A DNA stretch of 64,000 nucleotides from SKVJ01 sp964578745 (GCA_964578745.1 CAZODZ010000001.1:36749-100748), one strand, 5' to 3'. Shown: positions 24,300 to 33,856, numbered from the stretch's first letter. Numbers and translations are program-made. The notes: generated from the letters alone by a model not told the origin.

Positions 24300-25505
24300 A
24301 TGATGTCGAACCTGCGCATCACCGATATTGAGGCTATCATGTGTGGACCACTCCCGTTCACCAGGGTTCACACGAACGAAGGTATCACCGGTCTAGGTGA
24401 GAACGTGGTTAACCATCCGGAGACGCTGAGGGGGAATGTTGAGCTCCTGAAGTCGATCCTCGTGGGTGAGGATCCCTTCAATATCGAGAAGCTCTGGATC
24501 AAGATGGTCCAGCAGACGTCCTTTACGTACATGAGTTCCACTATCAGCGCGGTAGATGTGGCACTGTACGATATTAAAGCGAAAGCGCTCGGTGTCCCGG
24601 TGTATGAGCTGTTGGGCGGATTGTACCGCAGGCATATCCGCCTGTACCCGCATCTCAGAGGAACGTGGAACTCGTTCCCGGATCCGAATCAGGCGGACCT
24701 CTTTTCTGAGCCATGGGGTGCGGTCGAGTACACGCCGGAGCAGCTTGGTCAGAATGCGAAACAGCTGGTCGATGAGGGGTACACGGCGATCAAATTCGAT
24801 CCCTTCCGGCCGGGCAGGGATGGATATCACGGCTACAGGCCCGACGAGATAGAGGCGGTCGTCGAGCGCGTTGCAGCTATCCGTGCAGCGGTCGGCCCTA
24901 CTGTTGACCTCATGGTTGAATGTCACGGCAAGTTCAATGCGGGTACCGCAATCAAGATTGGTAAGAAACTGGAGCAGTTCGACCTGTTCTGGTATGAGGA
25001 ACCCGTCCCGGTGGGGATGATTACCGCGATGAAGCGTGTGGTTGATGCCGTAAACATACCTGTGGCTGCCTGTGAGCGATTGAACAGCAAGCTTGATCTC
25101 AAGGAGTACCTTGAGAAGGGCGCCGTTGATGTCGTGATGTTCGATGTTGGCAAGTGCGGCGGTCTCACCGAGGCCATGAAGATATGTGCGATGTGTGAGG
25201 CGTACCAGGCCAAAGCGGCTCCTCACAATCCGTTTGGCCCGGTGGCAGCGATCGCAAATGCACACCTCTCAGCCGCGGTGCATCCGTTCCTTATCCAGGA
25301 ACATGAGCAGATGGCACCGTGGGCTGTTGAGCCGATGTTGAAGATCGTGGATGGTTATCTTGAGGTCCCGGATAGGCCCGGACTCGGAGTCGAGTTGAAT
25401 GAGGAAGCGATTGCCGAGGCCAATGCCAAAGTGGCAGAAGGCAAGTACAAGCCATTCAGCAATGCGAAGGATCTGGACTTCGGATTGTATGTACCTGTGT
25501 TGTGA
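24300..25505 (+). CDS. Enolase-superfamily acid-sugar dehydratase (mandelate racemase/galactonate dehydratase-like)
   Basis: The 401-residue TIM-barrel protein probably dehydrates a sugar acid to a 2-keto-3-deoxy acid. The N-terminal capping domain is followed by KFDP near residue 171, VECHGKF near 207, the metal ligands YEEP near 237 and ACERL near 260, and the catalytic His in APHNPFGPVA near 312. The last motif and the His in ECHG resemble D-galactonate/gluconate dehydratases. Exact substrate is unknown. Two ATGs occur in tandem at 24300 and 24303; AAGGAGGG overlaps the region, so the second is the better spaced. The TRAP-1 transporter genes follow. Confidence 0.85.
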   Translation: MMSNLRITDIEAIMCGPLPFTRVHTNEGITGLGENVVNHPETLRGNVELLKSILVGEDPFNIEKLWIKMVQQTSFTYMSSTISAVDVALYDIKAKALGVPVYELLGGLYRRHIRLYPHLRGTWNSFPDPNQADLFSEPWGAVEYTPEQLGQNAKQLVDEGYTAIKFDPFRPGRDGYHGYRPDEIEAVVERVAAIRAAVGPTVDLMVECHGKFNAGTAIKIGKKLEQFDLFWYEEPVPVGMITAMKRVVDAVNIPVAACERLNSKLDLKEYLEKGAVDVVMFDVGKCGGLTEAMKICAMCEAYQAKAAPHNPFGPVAAIANAHLSAAVHPFLIQEHEQMAPWAVEPMLKIVDGYLEVPDRPGLGVELNEEAIAEANAKVAEGKYKPFSNAKDLDFGLYVPVL

Positions 25506-25645
25506 CTGGTACGGACTAACGGCAGCTGCTGGCCGGATGTAAGTAGCAGGAGGCGGCCTATGTAACGCGCCAATGTTTGGCCTTGAACCTGTCATAGAAC
25601 ATCATCGCTAAGTCCTGAAACAATTTAATTGAGGAGGAGGAACCA

Positions 25646-26779
25646 GTGAAGAAAGGCATCTTGTTGTTGTTGGTTACAGTGTTGGCACTTGCCTCGCTCT
25701 TGGTTGCTGGCTGTGCGCCAAGTGCGACCGAGCCATCGGCGCCATCGGGAGGAGATGAAGGCAGCGCCACCGCCCCGGCGGATGAGGAAGAAGAAGCTGC
25801 TCCTGCTGCTCCTGAAGGTGAGGTAATCACCTGGCAGTTCCAGGGCCATCCGCCTGTGTCCGATTACTACTTCACAGCTGTGCAGGGGATCGCCGACCAC
25901 ATAACGGCGATGAGTGGTGGTCGTCTGACCGTCGAGGCATACGCAGGCGGTTCCATCGTCCCAGCCTCTGAGGAGCTTGAGGGTGTTCACCAGGGTATTC
26001 TGAACATGGGTTCGGCATGCCCGATGTACAACGTGAACAAGTTTCCTCAGGCACCGCTCTTTGATATGGTCTCGGGAGGCATGACAGCTCTTCAGATGAC
26101 TCTGTGGCACACGAAGGGCAATGGCGATGAACTTGCTGCGCGGATGTGGGAAGACAAGATGAACGTGAAGTACATCGGCCCCCAGGGTTTTTTGCCGCCC
26201 GAAGTCTGGTGTCAGTCCAACAAGAAGATAGAGGATCCCGGTGACCTTAAGGGTTTGAAGATGCGATGCGCTGGCGATGGCGGCGAGATCCTTGCCAGTA
26301 TGGGTGTGTCAACCGTCTACTTCCCGGGAGCCGAGGTCTACGAGTCGATGCAGCGTGGCGTCATCGATGCGTTTGAGTACGCATCACCGTTCCTCAACTG
26401 GGGTATGGGCTTCCACGAGGTGGCTGACTACCTCTACATGTCTCCCTCTCGTGCCCCGACTGACTGTGCTCATGTCTGGGTCAATCGCGATGACTGGGAG
26501 GCGCTGAGCCCCGACCTTCAGGCCATCGTCTATGACGCGGTTGCCACAGTCGGCCTCGAATACACCGCTGACTCGTACATACGCGATGACGAGGCATTGG
26601 TCAAGTACTACGACTATGGCACCGAAGTCTTGAAGCTGCCTGCCGAGGTTGAACAGGCGTATCTCGATGCTGCAAAGAAGTTCTACGATGCAAAGGCGGC
26701 GGCCGACCCGTTCTATGCTGAGATTCTCGAGGCCCACTGGGCCTTCAAGGACCTCTGTGATCGCGCTGGCATCAGGTAG
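25646..26779 (+). CDS. dctP: TRAP transporter solute-binding lipoprotein, system 1
   Basis: This 377-residue DctP protein binds an organic acid outside the membrane and delivers it to the DctQM permease. It has a lipoprotein signal ending VAGCA, then an acidic, alanine-rich linker. The fold carries LKMRCAGDGGEI, whose Arg usually grips the substrate carboxylate, and YESMQRGVIDAFEYASPF. GGAGGAGGAA precedes the ATG. The hairpin at 26813-26843 separates it from dctQ. It resembles the other two DctP proteins of the window, most closely system 2. Confidence 0.93.
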   Translation: MKKGILLLLVTVLALASLLVAGCAPSATEPSAPSGGDEGSATAPADEEEEAAPAAPEGEVITWQFQGHPPVSDYYFTAVQGIADHITAMSGGRLTVEAYAGGSIVPASEELEGVHQGILNMGSACPMYNVNKFPQAPLFDMVSGGMTALQMTLWHTKGNGDELAARMWEDKMNVKYIGPQGFLPPEVWCQSNKKIEDPGDLKGLKMRCAGDGGEILASMGVSTVYFPGAEVYESMQRGVIDAFEYASPFLNWGMGFHEVADYLYMSPSRAPTDCAHVWVNRDDWEALSPDLQAIVYDAVATVGLEYTADSYIRDDEALVKYYDYGTEVLKLPAEVEQAYLDAAKKFYDAKAAADPFYAEILEAHWAFKDLCDRAGIR

Positions 26780-26812
26780 GATGTCGGAGCGTTTGACAGG
26801 CTGACTGTTGTT

Positions 26813-26843
26813 GCTCCCGCCCCGGGCATTGCGGGGCGGGAGC
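26813..26843 (+). promoter_or_regulatory. Intercistronic hairpin between dctP and dctQ, system 1
   Basis: GCTCCCGCCCCG (26813-26824) pairs perfectly with CGGGGCGGGAGC (26832-26843). It is followed by ATGGTTTG rather than a full T run. It probably stabilises the dctP message or partly terminates, giving more binding protein than permease. Confidence 0.6.
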
Positions 26844-26864
26844 ATGGTTTGAAAGGACCGACCT

Positions 26865-27374
26865 ATGAGGAAAATCCTGAAGGCAATAGACGCAATCAGC
26901 TGGTGGTCGGGGATGATATGCCGGTGGGGCGTGCTGGCGCTCGTGCTCATCCTGTGTTACGAAGTAACCGCACGGTATGTCTTCGACAACCCTACGATCT
27001 GGGCGCACGAGTCGTCGATGATGCTCGGTGTCTTCTTAGTGACCATCGGATGGTCGTTCGTCCACTTGAGGAAGGGTCATGTGCGGGTGGACGTGTTCTA
27101 TGCACGTATGTCGCCGAAGGTGAGAGCCATGGTCGACATCGGCTGCTTCCTCGTCTTCTTCCTTCCACTGATGCTTGTGCTGATATACGCATCTGGCGTA
27201 ATGGCCTGGGAGGCGTACATCTTCGACGAGGTCTTGATGGCAAGCTTCTGGTACCCGCCGGCGTTGCCGATACGTCTCGTGGTGGTGATAGGGCTCTCGA
27301 CATTCCTGCTCCAGGGCCTTGCGGACTTTGCCCGTGATGTCCACCTGGTGCTGAAAGGGGCCCCAATTGATTGA
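26865..27374 (+). CDS. dctQ: TRAP transporter small permease, system 1
   Basis: The 169-residue DctQ protein has four membrane helices and the family's RYVFDNPTIWAHESS stretch near residue 40 and WYPPALPIR near residue 127. It assists the large permease in sodium-driven import. It overlaps dctM by eight bases. Confidence 0.92.
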   Translation: MRKILKAIDAISWWSGMICRWGVLALVLILCYEVTARYVFDNPTIWAHESSMMLGVFLVTIGWSFVHLRKGHVRVDVFYARMSPKVRAMVDIGCFLVFFLPLMLVLIYASGVMAWEAYIFDEVLMASFWYPPALPIRLVVVIGLSTFLLQGLADFARDVHLVLKGAPID

Positions 27375-28701
27375 CATAAGTCCAGAATTGCTCACCATTC
27401 TCATGCTTGCAGGTGTGCTTGGGGGCGTGCTGCTTGGCTACCCGCTCGCCATCCCTGTGGGTGCGATGGGGTTGTTCTTTGGTTACCTTGTGTATGGTAA
27501 TGCTATTCCCAGTCTTCTGTACGGACGTCTGTTCAGCCTAGTGCACTCGTACACCTTGCTGGCGATACCGCTGTTCGTGTTCATGGGGGTGATGCTGGAG
27601 AAGTCGGGGATAGCCGAGAAACTGTACCAGGCGCTGTATGTGTGGTTGAGTGGCTTCAGTGGTGGTCTTGCGATAGTGACTGTGCTGCTGGGGACGATAC
27701 TGGCAGCATGTGTGGGTGTCATCGGAGCCTCAGTCTCGATGCTGGCCATCTTTGCGTTGCCGGCGATGTTGAGGCGTGGTTACGACAAGTCGCTTGCGAG
27801 CGGAGCGGTGTGTGGGGGTGGTACTCTTGGCATCCTGATACCTCCGTCCATCATGCTCGTCATCTACGGGCCTATGGCGGGTGTATCGGTGGGGCAGCTG
27901 TTCATGGGAGCGTTCATCCCCGGCTTCACGCTTTCTGCGCTTTACTGCGGCTACATTGGCATACGGTGCAGCCTGAACAAGAGGCTGGGCCCGCCGGTAC
28001 CTGCGGAAGAGGTGCAGATGTCCTTTCTGCAGAAGAGCTGGCTGCTGTTTGTGGCGCTTGCGCCTACGGCGTTCATCATCATGGCGGTGCTGGGGAGCAT
28101 CTTCCTGGGCATTGCACCGCCGACAGAGGCGGCCGCGGTGGGTGCGCTGGCGTCGGTGGGGCTTGCGGCAGGCTACCGGCGCTTCAATTTCCAGGTGTTG
28201 AAAGAAACGGTGACGCAGGCGATGCAGGTAAGCTCGATGATCTACCTCATCGGTGCACTCTCCTTTGCGTATGTGGGAGTGTTTGTGGGAGCCGGATGCG
28301 GTGACGTGATCGAACAGTTCATTCTTGGTGCTCCAGGGGGCCGCTGGGGTGGTTTCTTCGCCATCATGTTCATCGTATTCATACTGGGGTTCTTCATCGA
28401 CTGGATAGGGATCGTGTTCATTATGGTTCCGATAGTGGCGCCGATAGCGCCGGCGCTTGGATTCGACCCGCTCTGGTTCGGCATGATGCTGGTGATCAAC
28501 CTGCAGATGTCCTTCATGACACCGCCGTTTGCATCGGCCATCTTCTATCTTAGAGGGTCGGCTGACCCGGCGCTGGGAGTGACGATGGGCGACATTATCA
28601 AGGGTGTGTGGCCGTTTGTGATCTGCATCATCATCGGCCTCGTGCTCTGCACGGTATTCCCGGAACTCATCCTCTGGCTGCCCAGCAAGATGATTGCGTA
28701 G
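27367..28701 (+). CDS. dctM: TRAP transporter large permease, system 1
   Basis: The 444-residue DctM protein forms the transport channel with about 12 helices. GGTLGILIPPSIMLVIYGPM near residue 155, GIAPPTEAAAVGA near 250 and FIDWIGIVFIMVPI near 340 are classic DctM motifs. The start is a TTG at 27367 preceded by GAAAGGGG and overlapping dctQ. A strong terminator follows. Confidence 0.94.
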   Translation: MIDISPELLTILMLAGVLGGVLLGYPLAIPVGAMGLFFGYLVYGNAIPSLLYGRLFSLVHSYTLLAIPLFVFMGVMLEKSGIAEKLYQALYVWLSGFSGGLAIVTVLLGTILAACVGVIGASVSMLAIFALPAMLRRGYDKSLASGAVCGGGTLGILIPPSIMLVIYGPMAGVSVGQLFMGAFIPGFTLSALYCGYIGIRCSLNKRLGPPVPAEEVQMSFLQKSWLLFVALAPTAFIIMAVLGSIFLGIAPPTEAAAVGALASVGLAAGYRRFNFQVLKETVTQAMQVSSMIYLIGALSFAYVGVFVGAGCGDVIEQFILGAPGGRWGGFFAIMFIVFILGFFIDWIGIVFIMVPIVAPIAPALGFDPLWFGMMLVINLQMSFMTPPFASAIFYLRGSADPALGVTMGDIIKGVWPFVICIIIGLVLCTVFPELILWLPSKMIA

Positions 28702-28705
28702 TGAT

Positions 28706-28739
28706 GTGGCACCCGTGGCGCCTCGGCCACGGGTGCCAC
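28706..28739 (+). terminator. Terminator after TRAP system 1
   Basis: GTGGCACCCGTGGC (28706-28719) pairs perfectly with GCCACGGGTGCCAC (28726-28739), a 14-bp stem with a six-base loop. It starts four bases after the dctM stop. The following sequence is only modestly T-rich. Confidence 0.8.
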
Positions 28740-28792
28740 TTGCGTTCGTGTGACTTTTCCCCTCTTCTCTGATCTGAAACGACGTCCATGTG

Positions 28793-28821
28793 TTGACACT
28801 CGTGAAATGCTCGGATACGAT
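28793..28821 (+). promoter_or_regulatory. Sigma70-like promoter for TRAP system 2
   Basis: A perfect TTGACA (28793-28798), a 17-base spacer and TACGAT (28816-28821) lie about 210 bases upstream of the second dctP. It is one of the best promoter matches in the window. The gap from 28702 to 29034 otherwise holds the terminator and a long leader with no recognised riboswitch. Confidence 0.6.
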
Positions 28822-29034
28822 GATGCTAGCGGATGGTCGAGGACGAACGAATGGTAGTGTAGCTGCAGCGTGTGTAGCGGGGGGGGCGCGTGGCGCCATA
28901 TGGTTGGTCGTATTGGTTCGTTCGCGAGGTTGATACGCTCCGAGTCTTTGCGGGGGGAGTTTGCCTATGGAGCAGCAGGAAGAACGTCTATCCCAAGCAA
29001 GTCTTGGCTTTTGCTAGTCATGGGGAGGGAACAA

Positions 29035-30171
29035 ATGAAGAGAAAGTTAGTTTGGCTCCTGGTTCTTGTTTCTATTGTCGGGCTGTTAGCCATGAGTTGT
29101 GCGCCTGAAGCCGCACCACCTGCGGAGGAGGGTGAGGGCGCGCCTGCGCCGCAAGAGGAGGAGGAAGAAGAAGAGGCGCCTTCGCAACCGGCGGGGGAGA
29201 CGTACACGTTCAAGATACAGACGTCGTTTGACGCCGCGAATCCCGCCCACATTTTCGGTGCGAAGATATGTGATGCGGTGACAGCGATGAGCGGCGGCCG
29301 TCTGGAATTCAAGGCATTCACCGGTGGTGCCATTGTGCCGGCTACCAAGGAAATGGATGCCATCGATGTTGGTACGATTGAGGGCACCTACACCTGCACG
29401 ATGTACAACATGGACAAGTGGCCTGAAGCGGGCCTGTTCAGTGCGAGGCCGGGTGGCCTTACCGCTGAGGCGGCGCCGGTGTGGTTCCAGTTCTATGGTA
29501 CGGATTTCCTCAATAAGATGCTCGAGGGTTACGATGTGGTGGCTATACCGGGTATCTGCCCGCAGCCCCCTGAGATCTTCGCTCACTCCAAAGTGAAGAT
29601 CGAGACCGTTGATGACATCAAGGGTCTGCGAATGCGCACGTCTGGCGACGGCGGCGAGGTTATGACCAGGCTTGGCGCGTCAGTTGTATTCATGCCGGGT
29701 GGCGAGTTGTACGAGGCGATGCAACGCGGCGTCATCGATGCATTCGAATACGCCTCTCCGTCGGTGGACTGGGCGATGAGCTTCCAAGAGATTGCCAAGT
29801 ACGTCATCTTCTCCGCGACCCGTGCTCCGAGTGACCCACTCGTCTTCTATCTCAACAAGAGCAAGTACGAGGCGTTGCCTGATGACCTGAAGGCCATCGT
29901 GCAGCATGCCGTACAGTCGGTCACCCGGGAACAGCAGATGTGGCTTGAGAATGACAACATCGCAGCTATCAAGAAGTTTGAGGATTATGGCTGTGAACTC
30001 TATCATCTGCCTCCTGACGTCGAGCGTGCCATTATCGACACTGCGAGCGAGTTCTACGCTGAGAAAGCTGCACAAGAGTCGCAACTCTACAAAGATATAC
30101 TGGAGTCGCAGCTTTCGTTCTCTGCAGCGTACAATCGGCAGTCTGCTTTGAACACCCCCAACCCTTCTTAA
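29035..30171 (+). CDS. dctP: TRAP transporter solute-binding lipoprotein, system 2
   Basis: The 378-residue DctP protein starts at the ATG at 29035 (GGGGAGGG upstream). It has a lipoprotein signal ending AMSCA and a Glu/Ala/Pro linker. The substrate-binding region reads LRMRTSGDGGEV and YEAMQRGVIDAFEYASPS. It is a close paralogue of system 1 through most of its length, which suggests duplication followed by specificity change. dctQ and dctM follow in the same order. Confidence 0.93.
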   Translation: MKRKLVWLLVLVSIVGLLAMSCAPEAAPPAEEGEGAPAPQEEEEEEEAPSQPAGETYTFKIQTSFDAANPAHIFGAKICDAVTAMSGGRLEFKAFTGGAIVPATKEMDAIDVGTIEGTYTCTMYNMDKWPEAGLFSARPGGLTAEAAPVWFQFYGTDFLNKMLEGYDVVAIPGICPQPPEIFAHSKVKIETVDDIKGLRMRTSGDGGEVMTRLGASVVFMPGGELYEAMQRGVIDAFEYASPSVDWAMSFQEIAKYVIFSATRAPSDPLVFYLNKSKYEALPDDLKAIVQHAVQSVTREQQMWLENDNIAAIKKFEDYGCELYHLPPDVERAIIDTASEFYAEKAAQESQLYKDILESQLSFSAAYNRQSALNTPNPS

Positions 30172-30187
30172 TCTCATCGACATAGGA

Positions 30188-30219
30188 TGCCGTCCCTGGT
30201 CATGTGCCCGGGGACGGCA
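30188..30219 (+). promoter_or_regulatory. Intercistronic hairpin between dctP and dctQ, system 2
   Basis: TGCCGTCCC (30188-30196) pairs with GGGACGGCA (30211-30219). It occupies the same place as the hairpin in system 1, between dctP and dctQ, and no T run follows. Confidence 0.55.
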
Positions 30220-30237
30220 CCGAAATGTGTGGTAGCT

Positions 30238-30747
30238 ATGAGACGAATTCTTCAGGTTATCGACGCAGCGAGCGAGCACGTGGGTTCGTATGCGCGCTGG
30301 TTGTGCCTTGCGCTTGTGCTTGTCGGGGCATTCGATACCTTCATGCGGTATGTCTTGAATGCCCCCACTGTCTGGGCGTATGAGACCTCAAGCATGCTTG
30401 GGGGATCCATCTATGCGCTTGGCTGGGCGTATGCTCTGCTCCACAAGTCACACATTCGAGTCGACATCTTCTTCAACCGTCTCTCGGAGCACCGACAGGC
30501 GGTTGCCGATATCGTCTTTTCCTGCATCTTCTTTTTCCCTCTGATGGGTGTGCTGCTGTACAAGGCAACGTTCTGGGCCATCCGCGCATGGGAGCGCGGC
30601 GAGGTCATGATGGAAAGCTACTGGTACCCGCCGGCGGGTCCGTACCGCACGGTGATTGCCGTCGGGATACTGTTGCTACTCCTCCAGGGTATCGCCAAGC
30701 TCGTGCGCGACGTCCATTTCGCCATGGGAAGGGGGCGCCTTGATTGA
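30238..30747 (+). CDS. dctQ: TRAP transporter small permease, system 2
   Basis: This 169-residue DctQ protein matches system 1 in length and motifs (RYVLNAPTVWAYETSS near residue 37, YWYPPAGPYR near residue 125). It has four membrane helices. The ATG at 30238 aligns with the start of the system 1 protein. It overlaps dctM by eight bases. Confidence 0.92.
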   Translation: MRRILQVIDAASEHVGSYARWLCLALVLVGAFDTFMRYVLNAPTVWAYETSSMLGGSIYALGWAYALLHKSHIRVDIFFNRLSEHRQAVADIVFSCIFFFPLMGVLLYKATFWAIRAWERGEVMMESYWYPPAGPYRTVIAVGILLLLLQGIAKLVRDVHFAMGRGRLD

Positions 30748-32080
30748 CTTGAGTCCTGAAGTTGTCACCGCCATCATGATGGGTGGCATTCTTGTCGGCG
30801 TCCTGACCGGCTTTCCACTGGCGTTCGTTGTCGGAAGTATCGGGCTCATCGGTGGATATCTGCTCCTGGGCGACGCGGCATTCGAGATACTGTATTCACG
30901 TCTCTATTCTCTGTCCCTTAACTACCCGCTCCTTGCCGTGCCACTTTTTACTTTCATGGGAGTAGTGTTGCAGCGGTCGGGGATAGCCGACGGCCTTTTT
31001 GACGCCCTCTACCTGTGGCTCGGCGGTTTCAGAGGAGGTCTCGCGGTGAGTACCGTCATTTTCGGGACGATACTTGCTGCCTGTCTGGGTGTTATCACAG
31101 CCTCCGTGACCATGCTGACACTGATTGCCTTGACTCCCATGCTCAAGAGGGGGTATGACAAGTCGCTGGCTACAGGGGCGGTATGCGCCGGCGGCACACT
31201 GGGGATTCTCATTCCCCCCAGCGTGATGCTTGTCATCTATGGCCCGATGGCGCAGGTATCGGTCGGTCAGCTGTTCATGGCGGCGATTTTCCCTGGCCTC
31301 ATTCTATGTACGTTGTACTGCCTGTACATAGCTGTCCAATGCATACGCAGGCCAGACTGGGGGCCGCCTGTTCCCAGAGAAGAACGGGCAGTGTCGTTTG
31401 TGGTGAAAACGAAGATGCTGCTCTACTCCCTTGTCCCTCCCATGCTGCTTATCCTGTCGGTGCTGGGCACGATATTCTTCGGCATTGCGCCGCCTACCGA
31501 GGCAGCATCAGTCGGCGCATTCGCGGCGATGGTCTTGGCAATCGTGTACCGGAAGTTCTCCTGGGACATCCTCAAGGGAACGGCACTCGATACGTTGCGT
31601 GTGAGTGCGTTTGTCTTGATGATAGGCTGTCTCTCGTTCGCGTTCGTAGGCGTGTTTATTAGCGCAGGTGGCGGAGATGTCGTGGCCAGGCTCATCCTCG
31701 CGACTCCTGGAGGCAGGTGGGGTGCCTTCTTCATGGTCATGTTCATCGTGTTCATACTGGGCATGTTCATCGATTGGATAGGGATCGTATTCATCATGGT
31801 GCCGATACTGGCACCTATCGGACCTGAGCTGGGTTTCGATCCTCTCTGGTTCGGCATGATGATATGCCTCAACCTTCAAATGTCGTTCATGACACCTCCG
31901 TTCGCAGTTTCCATCTTCGTCTGCAGGGGTACGGCTGCACCGGAGTTGGGGGTCACGATGAGTGACATCATCCGAGGGGTGATCCCGTTCGTTGCACTCA
32001 TCATTGTCTGCCTTGTCCTGTGTACACTCTTTCCTCAGATCATGTTGTGGCTGCCTGCACACATGATTAGCGGATTCTGA
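30740..32080 (+). CDS. dctM: TRAP transporter large permease, system 2
   Basis: The 446-residue DctM protein starts at a TTG (30740) in the same context as the system 1 gene, with GGGAAGGGGG upstream. GGTLGILIPPSVMLVIYGPM, GIAPPTEAASVGA and FIDWIGIVFIMVPI are present. It is a paralogue of system 1. A hairpin terminator follows 27 bases after the stop. Confidence 0.94.
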   Translation: MIDLSPEVVTAIMMGGILVGVLTGFPLAFVVGSIGLIGGYLLLGDAAFEILYSRLYSLSLNYPLLAVPLFTFMGVVLQRSGIADGLFDALYLWLGGFRGGLAVSTVIFGTILAACLGVITASVTMLTLIALTPMLKRGYDKSLATGAVCAGGTLGILIPPSVMLVIYGPMAQVSVGQLFMAAIFPGLILCTLYCLYIAVQCIRRPDWGPPVPREERAVSFVVKTKMLLYSLVPPMLLILSVLGTIFFGIAPPTEAASVGAFAAMVLAIVYRKFSWDILKGTALDTLRVSAFVLMIGCLSFAFVGVFISAGGGDVVARLILATPGGRWGAFFMVMFIVFILGMFIDWIGIVFIMVPILAPIGPELGFDPLWFGMMICLNLQMSFMTPPFAVSIFVCRGTAAPELGVTMSDIIRGVIPFVALIIVCLVLCTLFPQIMLWLPAHMISGF

Positions 32081-32107
32081 GTAGTCCTCCTTGTGTCTGA
32101 ACACAGA

Positions 32108-32135
32108 GGCTGGCGCCAGGGTTATGGCGCCAGCC
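32108..32135 (+). terminator. Terminator after TRAP system 2
   Basis: GGCTGGCGCC (32108-32117) pairs perfectly with GGCGCCAGCC (32126-32135) over an eight-base loop, followed by GGACATTTTCG. It isolates the TRAP operon from the next promoter. Confidence 0.8.
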
Positions 32136-32151
32136 GGACATTTTCGTCCGA

Positions 32152-32180
32152 TTGATGGGGCACTCCCTCAATGGTACAAT
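32152..32180 (+). promoter_or_regulatory. Sigma70-like promoter for the HpaB/4-HB-CoA dehydratase-type gene
   Basis: TTGATG (32152-32157), a 17-base spacer and TACAAT (32175-32180) lie just after the terminator. They would give a leader of roughly 120 bases before the ATG at 32308. Confidence 0.55.
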
Positions 32181-32307
32181 GGGCCGGAGTGTGTCAGCTT
32201 GCGGGCGAGTTCTGTGTTGACCTGCTGCAATTCGTCGAACCAGTTCCACCCTCAACCCGTTCTGCTGCGCACTCAACAGTGCATGGTTGTAGGAGGCTAA
32301 TGTTCAG

Positions 32308-33816
32308 ATGAGAACACCAGAGCAATACAAAGCCGACCTTGTGAAGATGAGGCCGAACCTTTACATCGGTGGAGAGAAGGTCGGTCGTGATGATCCCCGT
32401 ATCTTGCCCGGTGTGAACGTCATGGCGGTCACATTCGAGATCGCACAGGACCCGAAGTGGAAGGGTGTTGCTACTGCAAAGTCGGTCTACACAGGAAAGG
32501 AAATCAATCGCTGGGCGCACACTCCGCAGCATCCCTATGACCTGATGCAGAAGCAGAAGATGATCCGCCTGGGTGCGCAGCGCGTGGGCGGGTGTATCCA
32601 GCGCTGCATGGGCCATGACGCCATCACCGCGTTGTCAATCGGCACGAAGGAGATTGACGACAAGTACGGCACCGACTACCACCAGCGTTTTATCGACTGG
32701 CTGTCCTGGTACCAGGAGAAGGACCTGTGTGCTGCCTGTGCGCAGACTGATATGAAGGGCGACAGGACAAAGCGGCCCAGTGAGCAGGTCGAACCGGGTC
32801 AGTACGTTCATGTCGATGAGGTGACTGACAAGGGGATCTATGTCAGCGGCTGTAAAGTGTGTATCACCATGGCCGCGTATGCAGACGAGATTCTTGTTCT
32901 GCCTACCCGCGCAATGATGGAAGCCGACGCTGACTGGGCGGTAGCATTTGCAATTCCGGCTGATGACCCTGGCATCAAGCTTGTTACACGTCCGGTGTGG
33001 TTACACGAGCGCAAAGAGATAGATGCGCCGTTCTGCAACTATGGAGTTTCCGACTCTATGATCATCTTTGATCGCACGTTTGTGCCGAAAGAGCGGGTCT
33101 TTATGTGCCGTGAGTGGGAATTTGGCCGACGGCTCGCCATGCTGTTTGCGGATTCACATCGCCACAGCTACTGTGGGTGCAAGCCTGCGGTGTCGGATGT
33201 GCTTCTTGGTGCCACACTGCTCGCGGCTGATGCCAACAATATCAGCAGGGTGAGCCATGTCCGCGAGAAGATGTCCGAGTACGCGATGACCTCCGAGCTC
33301 GCCTTCGCGGCAGGCGTGGCCGCTGCCATGTACGGCGAAAAGACAGCGTCTGGCACCTTCTTCCCGAACACTATCTTCGCCAACGTAGGTCGCAGGCTGA
33401 TGGGCGAGAACATTTACCATGAGTACAACCTGCTGACCGAGATTGCTGGTGGACTGTCAGTAACGATGCCGTTCGAGGAGGACTTCTATAACCCTGAGAC
33501 CAAGCCCTATATGGACAAGTACATCGTACGCAACTCCAAGCTCTCGCCTGAGGAGTCTCACCGCATCTGGCGGTTCGTCGAAAATGTGGCTGCGTCTGCA
33601 ATGACCTCGTGGTACCAGATAGCTGGTGTTCATGGTGGTGGTTCTCCCATCATGGAGACGATCGCGCTGAACATAGATTACGACTATGATGCGCGTCGCA
33701 ATGTGGCACGCTATCTGGCAGGCATCGACAAGGAGCTTGACCAGTCCAAGGAGTTGATGAGCCAGCCGACATTCGGGTGCAACCTTATGCATCCTGAGGC
33801 GTTCACTGAGATGTAG
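32308..33816 (+). CDS. 4-hydroxybutyryl-CoA dehydratase/HpaB-family flavoprotein with conserved Fe-S ligands
   Basis: The 502-residue protein belongs to the HpaB acyl-CoA-dehydrogenase-like superfamily. Monooxygenase members use only FAD, but this one carries the [4Fe-4S] ligands of 4-hydroxybutyryl-CoA dehydratase: Cys96 and Cys100 in CIQRC, and His284 and Cys291 in HRHSYCGC. These correspond to Cys99, Cys103, His292 and Cys299 of the Clostridium aminobutyricum enzyme. A radical-type dehydration of a 4-hydroxyacyl-CoA, or vinylacetyl-CoA isomerisation, is therefore likely. No CoA transferase or ligase lies nearby, so the substrate is open. An SDR gene follows after 40 bases. Confidence 0.85.
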   Translation: MRTPEQYKADLVKMRPNLYIGGEKVGRDDPRILPGVNVMAVTFEIAQDPKWKGVATAKSVYTGKEINRWAHTPQHPYDLMQKQKMIRLGAQRVGGCIQRCMGHDAITALSIGTKEIDDKYGTDYHQRFIDWLSWYQEKDLCAACAQTDMKGDRTKRPSEQVEPGQYVHVDEVTDKGIYVSGCKVCITMAAYADEILVLPTRAMMEADADWAVAFAIPADDPGIKLVTRPVWLHERKEIDAPFCNYGVSDSMIIFDRTFVPKERVFMCREWEFGRRLAMLFADSHRHSYCGCKPAVSDVLLGATLLAADANNISRVSHVREKMSEYAMTSELAFAAGVAAAMYGEKTASGTFFPNTIFANVGRRLMGENIYHEYNLLTEIAGGLSVTMPFEEDFYNPETKPYMDKYIVRNSKLSPEESHRIWRFVENVAASAMTSWYQIAGVHGGGSPIMETIALNIDYDYDARRNVARYLAGIDKELDQSKELMSQPTFGCNLMHPEAFTEM

Positions 33817-33856
33817 CAGCCATATACGCGAGTGGTAGAAACACAAGGAGAGCGAG

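Noticed and set aside
27730..28899. 389-residue open frame on the minus strand
   Set aside because: It is antisense to the TRAP large permease and is dominated by His, Arg and Glu, as expected from the complement of hydrophobic codons.
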